From contig FJUW01000014.1 of assembly GCA_900074885.1 (NCBI GenBank), positions 316,505 to 380,504 on the forward strand: DNA of 64,000 bases. Direction: 5' to 3'. The DNA is from Rhynchosporium graminicola (lineage: Eukaryota > Ascomycota > Leotiomycetes > Helotiales > Ploettnerulaceae). Position numbers and translations under genes: made by a program. Shown here piece by piece: positions 59,090 through 64,000 of the stretch. Within the stretch, counting starts at the first letter, position 1. Every line of letters begins with the position of its first letter. The notes below the pieces were generated by a model. The model had not been told where the DNA came from, did no database searches, and saw only the letters and a list, made by a program, of their open reading frames with translations.

Positions 59090-60350
59090 AAAGAAGGTTA
59101 AAAATTAGGTATTTAATAAGGTTTAGAAGTATTATTTCTTAGATTTAAGAGAATAATTATCTTTTTAAATAAATATATCATAATAATTACTAGGATTCTC
59201 GAAAATAAAGTAATTACTTATTTATATTAAGATATAGTTATATGCTTTGAATTACTCTTTAAGCTTAGATAAGAAGTTATAAGAAGTTCGATAACTCCTT
59301 TTATAACTATTATTATTATACTTAGTATTAGCTCTCTTTTAGATATAACTATAGAGTAACTATCTTAGAAAGACTTAGTTATTATTTATAAAGCTATTAG
59401 AGTTAAAAATCCTAGAGATAATAAACTTAAGAAGGAAACCGAAAGCTATTAAAAATTAGCTAAAAAGTATTTAGAAATCGTCTTATCAGCTGAATTCAAA
59501 TATAAAGCTAGTTAATATAAGTTAAAATTATATACTAAGGCTTTACTTGAAAGGAGGTCTAGCTTTAAAGAACGATAATCTAATTAATTATAATATTCTT
59601 ATTAAGTATTATAATATCGATAATAATACTAAGCTTACTTTTCCTTGGATATTAGTAGACTAAAATCTTCTATATTAGTACTTATAGATACTTATAATAT
59701 AGTATTATTAGTAAAGAAAGTTGATATAACCTTAAGAAAGTTTCTTATACTAAATACTAAATTAGCTAAAGTACTTATAAGTTAAGCTAAAGCTATAATA
59801 TCCTCATAAGCTAAGTTGATTTCTAATTTCGTATCCTTTAATAATAATAATAATAAAAGCGAATTAAATATTTTATAATATTATAATAATTCTGATCTAA
59901 GCTAACTAATTACTCTTAGAGATCTAGGCCTTTTATTTAAGCTAAATATAACTAAATAACTTCTTATAGATAACAGGTTTACTAGACGAAGCTCTTAGAA
60001 AAGAGTTAATTATATTAATACTAATAATAAATAAGATAAAGAATCTCCTTCTAAGTCTAAAGCTAAGAAGATTATTCTAGCTATATTAATTAAAGCTAAG
60101 AAAATATAAGAAGATAAAGCGATTACTCTTAAGTATAATTTAGCTATTATAGCTAGAGTTAATAAAAAAGAGGATAATAATTTAAATAAACTTAAGAAGA
60201 AGAATATATATTAGATTATTTCTTATTCTTATAAGCTAGATAATAATAGATCTAGAGTTAAGAAACTAATAAAGAAGAAACTTAGTAAAATAAAAGTAAT
60301 AGAAATAGTTCGTGATATAATATTATAAATGTAGAAGGACTCGAGTAATT
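59090..60350 (+). pseudogene. Conserved 3' ORF of Gypsy-D, homologue of the Gypsy-C one
   Basis: Unknown family. The plus strand reads LNKYIIIITRILENKVITYLY (59160-59220), then CFELLFKLR.EVIRSSITPF (59235-59295), ILSISSLLDITIE and QKDLVIIYKAIRVKNPRDNK (59320-59430), then a helical segment LAKKYLEIVLSAEFKYKAS (59455-59510) and KLYTKALLERR (59535-59560). The order and many residues match Gypsy-C at 34000-33600. A Lys/Asn-rich tail follows to about 60330 (SRVKKLIKKKLSKIK near 60250). Position is the same in both elements: after pol, before the 3' LTR. Stops are fewer in this block than in the flanking D sequence. It could be an accessory or envelope-like protein, or a displaced gag module. Confidence 0.6.
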
Positions 60351-60458
60351 ATATATTAAACTACTTTTATAAGCTTATATATTAATTATAAGAACACTCT
60401 AATACTCTACTTTTTTTTTAATATAATTAAGATAATTATAAAAAGTAATAAGGATAGA

Positions 60459-60690
60459 TATAGGATATTTAAATCCTTTTTTCTTATAGTAGCCTTAGGC
60501 TATAAGGCTTAGCTACTATTAGGGTTCTTCTGCCTTCTTATAGTAGCTTACTTCTTTTATAATACTAAAAATTATATTACTACTTTACTTATTTTTCTTA
60601 CTCTTAAGGTTTTACTTTATTAAATATAATATATTATAACTTCTTTAGATTTAGATTTTTCTTATTTTATTATACTTTCTATATTAAGTA
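60459..60690 (+). repeat. Gypsy-D right LTR
   Basis: Partner of 48570-48800; starts TATAGGATATTTAAATCC and ends CTTTCTATATTAAGTA. The two copies are about 11.9 kb apart; subtracting the hAT-like element and Copia-B leaves a 5.6-kb element. No convincing 5-bp duplication is visible, so boundaries may be a few bases off. Confidence 0.72.
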
Positions 60691-62380
60691 ATCTATAAGT
60701 AGCTACTTAGTTTTCTTCTTATCTATAGCTATAGATCTTTCTTGAATCTCTATAAAGTAGATATATAAGTTCTGACTTTATTCTAATACATAGTCTTATA
60801 TTATAGGTTCTTTAAGTTCCTTTATAATATAAGCTATAACTTCTTCTAAGTATTCTTTTCTAATAACTATTAGATATATAGCTTTAAAGTTCTTTCTTAC
60901 TTTTATATATTCTTCTAGTATATACTTTAATATATTATATCTTTTAGTAAATTATATATTATAAGTATCTTATAGTATCTTTACTTATTATAAGTATCTT
61001 ATAATGCCTTTACTTACTATAAGTAGCTACTTTCTTAATATAGAAAGTTATTATAAGATCTTTCTAAACCTTAGAGCTTCTTTCTTTCTATAGAAAATTT
61101 CTAATAAGGATTATTATTTCTTATATATTAGTATCGATATAGAATATGTTATATAGTTCTTAATTTAAGTTACCCTCTATATTAAAACTAGCTATAGAAT
61201 ATACTTTATTATATTATTATTATTTTTTCTTTCTCTTTAGCGCTATTATATAATATAAGCTTATTATAAGCTGAAATAAAGACTTTCAAAAGTCTTAGGA
61301 AAGTGAATAATAATAAAATCAGCTATATTATAGTCCTATATAGCTATATAAGCTATATTTTTAAGATCTCTTCTATTTATTAGCTAGCTTCTTAGTCTTT
61401 TATATATATATTACAGCTACTTAATTATAATCTTCAGGTATTTTAATAAAGTCTTTATTAGATTCTATAAAATTACTTATTCTAGTTTCATATTATTCTA
61501 CTTATCTATAGATTACATAATATATTCCGAGCTTTCAAATTAGCTATTTATAAGAGTAATAAGAATTAGAAAGTTATAGTTTCTTTCGAAAAGTTATTCG
61601 TAAAAGTACTTTAGCGCTTTATCTTTAAGTATTATAAATAAAGCTAAGTAGTAATACTCTTTTATAATACTTACTTTCTAATAAGTATTAAAGTTGATAT
61701 TCTATCTATCTTATAGAATTTCATTTATATTACTTTTATACTTTATATTATTTTAGTAGATCTTAGCTAGATTATATCTACTTCTATAGATCTAAGATTA
61801 TACTAGTAATATAAAGATAAAGTCCTTCTATAAGACTATATATTTTAATCTAATATATTATAAGTAAGTTAAGAACGTTTTTATTTTATAGTTTATTATA
61901 AAGTTGAACCTCTCTCTTAGATACTAGAGAATATAATTTAATTAAATCCATCTATTACTATATATTATATAGTCTATATAATCGATCTGAATTTAAAGTA
62001 AGTATTAAAATTAAGTCTATAAAGAGCTCTCTCTATTAATATACTAATATATATCTTCTAGTTTCTCCCTTAGTTTCTAGGAGACTATCTATAAGTAGTT
62101 TACTGAGTATCTTCTTAGTAATTAGTTTTAAGTTCCTTCTATATATAATAATTCTAATAGACTTTCTTATATTATAGAATTAGTAATCAATTCAGAAGTT
62201 ATAATCTTCATTTAAAGGATATTAGCTTAGAAGTTCTAAAATAGAATCTTCTTATCTTCTTAGTCTCTCTTCTCTTCTCTTTCTTCTTCTTCTTTATCTA
62301 TCTCTTACTTATTATTATATAATCTTAGTTCTTACTAACTAATAATTCCTTTTATCTTTTATAACTAAGTTAAAAGCTAT
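60691..62380 (-). pseudogene. Gag-like relic of a further LTR retrotransposon
   Basis: The minus strand reads as a gag of a lineage seen in fungal Gypsy elements: ALKYFYE.LFERNYNF (61620-61570), FESSEYIM near 61530, KLE.VIL.NLIKTLLKYLK near 61480-61430, then RDLKNIAYIAI near 61370. Apparent stops again fit lost Gln codons. No zinc knuckle or protease was found before the frame reaches the Gypsy-D LTR at 60690, so pol is missing. It continues upstream beyond the hAT-like element at 62389-63245. Confidence 0.5.
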
Positions 62381-62388
62381 TATTATTA

Positions 62389-63245
62389 GGCTATAGCTAA
62401 ATCGATACACAGGAATAGCTAAATCGACATACGCTAACTAGGCGAGCCGAATATAAAGAGTGTATTTATCACTACTAATATTTATATATATAACTATATA
62501 TAATATATTCAGAGCCTATTATATTATGCTAATTTATCTAAATCTTATTTAAACTCCGTATCCTAGATATATATATACCTTTATACTCCTAATTATATCT
62601 CTCTGACTTAACGATTCACTAGCTATAGTTATATCTACTATACTATCTGAATAATATATTAATATTATATTATATATATATTACTTCTCCCTCTGTATAC
62701 TAGGTTTATAGCTATCTAGATATTAATCCTTAAGCCTTTATATTGATATACTAGTTAATAATATACTATTTTATATTATAAAATACTAGCTAAGTAATAT
62801 AGAAGCAGAGCTTAAAGGTAGTTTAAAGAAGAAGAGGTCGCGGCGAGTATTTGAAGATGCTACTCTATCTTCAAGTATACCCTTTAGTTTATCTTTCCCT
62901 TTGACTTTTAATAGATTTAAGAGAGGGAGAGGTATCGAGGGAGTAGAGTACACTGAATCAGGCTAATTATAATACTAGTAGTGATATTATAGTAGAAGTA
63001 GTAGAAGTAGTAGAAGTAATTGGAGTTTGATAGAAGTCTCTGAATAAGTTCAATTCTAGCTTAATAATAATTCTTAGCCTTAGATATAATTAGATTATTA
63101 TGAAATTTTTATTCTGTATTAGTAGCCTATATCCTCTAGTATAAATTTATATAGAAGGGCATATCTTCTAGATATATACGCTAAGTTACTAGAATCTTAG
63201 CGTATATCGATTTAGCTATTCCTATGTATCGATTTAGCTATAGCC
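62389..63245 (-). mobile_element. hAT-like non-autonomous element, copy 4 (857 bp, diverged)
   Basis: Ends GGCTATAGCTAAATCGATA and its inverted partner; flanks TATTATTA and TATAATTA, an 8-bp duplication with one mismatch. Orientation as copy 2. It is more diverged than the 923-bp copies and the region near 62985-63030 holds an AGTAGAAGT repeat (TAGTAGAAGTAGTAGAAG) in place of normal element sequence, accounting for part of the length difference. Confidence 0.88.
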
Positions 63246-63253
63246 TATAATTA

Positions 63254-64000
63254 TTTCTCTTCTTCTATTATCTTAATTAGAGCTTACGAAAACTATAGCT
63301 TCTATAGTCTTTTATTTTTCTATAAGAGAAGTACTAGTATAAATACTCCTCTTTATTTCAGTAAAGTAATTAGTGAAGTTTAGAGTATTAAATTAAGTAA
63401 TCTAAAGTTGTTTTCAGTTTATTTATTAAATTAGACTTAGAAGAGCGTCTAGAGTTAGTATTATTAATATTCTCGCTAGTCTATTATACGAAATAAGTAA
63501 GAGTATATATATTAATAATTAGAGTAGTTACTAATACTCTTAGCTTTAGATCCTTTAGCTATTCACTCTAATCTAATTTATAAGAGACTTTAATAAGAAA
63601 TAGAATACCTCTATTAAGCTCTAGTTTATAGACGTACTAGTTACTTATTATACTATAGATATTAGTACTTCCTCTAGTTAAAAGAAGAGATTTTCTTCTT
63701 CTGATTAAGATATTTATAATATTAAACTCTCTTCTAATATAAGTATAAGTATTGTAATACTTTCTTTCGAAGTAGTATATATTATTAAAATAATAAGTTT
63801 TCTAAAGTATTTATCTATTTATTATAAAGATATATAATAGAAGATAAATCTCTTGCTTTATTATATCTAAATAATATACTATTAAATAGAAACTCCTAAG
63901 ACTTAATAGCTATATTCTAATTAAATAATATACTCTCTTCTATTAAATCTTTTACTTCTTTATAGTTTTATAACTATTAATTAGTATTAGTTTAAATATA
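63254..64000 (-). other. Unassigned RIP-degraded sequence at the window edge
   Basis: Continues the element interrupted by the hAT-like copy 4. The minus strand is Ser/Thr/Glu-rich in places (near 63700-63640) as a gag N-terminus might be, but no motif is secure. It runs out of the window. Confidence 0.3.

Noticed and set aside
48570..60690. Gypsy-D as a Tad1-type LINE
   Set aside because: Considered because the repeated 230-bp segment could be a LINE 5' end. The RT between the repeats has the Gypsy VxIRDxNxP signature and the two segments flank it as LTRs, so the LTR reading is better.
1..64000. Host genes, tRNA or rRNA
   Set aside because: No cloverleaf-like segment with A and B boxes, no rRNA core motif and no coding frame unrelated to mobile elements was found on either strand by eye.

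Overview
The window looks like a gene-free, AT-rich, heterochromatin-type block from a filamentous ascomycete (Pezizomycotina). Almost every base belongs to a transposable element. Most of the sequence carries the mark of repeat-induced point mutation (RIP): CpA and TpG are scarce, TpA is very common, CpG is still present, and ancestral Gln and Trp codons have become stops while Cys, Asp and Gly codons have changed through G-to-A. No host gene, tRNA, rRNA or CRISPR array was seen. The longest uninterrupted stretch that really lies in a coding frame is about 71 codons. All products below were recognised by reading through stops, from motif order and characteristic peptides; no database search was possible.

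Layout. 1-2041: an LTR fragment (about 360-549) and a minus-strand Gypsy 5' end (LTR 1630-2041, gag 1570-550). 2042-10816: a gag-like relic, then a Copia gag-protease-integrase block (about 3640-6428) joined directly to the reverse transcriptase of chromovirus Gypsy-A1, which ends with its 3' LTR (10491-10816). 10817-18626: Gypsy-B1, 5' truncated, carrying a 4.2-kb TA-flanked DNA transposon (12207-16383). 18627-23127: Gypsy-A2 on the minus strand, cut by B1's 3' LTR. 23128-28151: Copia-C on the minus strand, interrupted by a hAT-like element. 28152-48496: Gypsy-B2, a nearly complete chromovirus split by a 13.4-kb Gypsy-C element (32446-45810, minus strand). Gypsy-C itself holds a nearly unmutated solo LTR of the A family and a second hAT-like copy. 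48570-60690: Gypsy-D, holding a third hAT-like copy and a full-length Copia-B (51022-56579). 60691-64000: a minus-strand gag relic with a fourth hAT-like copy.

The elements fall into five LTR families (A, B, C/D-type and two Copia lineages), one TA-targeting DDE transposon and one 923-bp non-autonomous element. Nesting gives relative ages: B2 is older than C, and C is older than the solo LTR and hAT copy inside it; D is older than Copia-B. RIP intensity varies. The solo LTR, parts of the chimeric Copia block, the DNA transposon and the 3' end of Gypsy-C keep many CpA sites, whereas the Gypsy-A and Gypsy-B bodies have almost none.

The most interesting signal is an extra protein encoded downstream of pol in Gypsy-C (minus strand, about 34600-32900). 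A clear homologue lies in Gypsy-D (plus strand, about 59090-60350). I do not recognise its family. Gypsy-C also scatters a short peptide of the form TPK[TI]VLRV about ten times across its gag, its protease-RT spacer and its 3' region.
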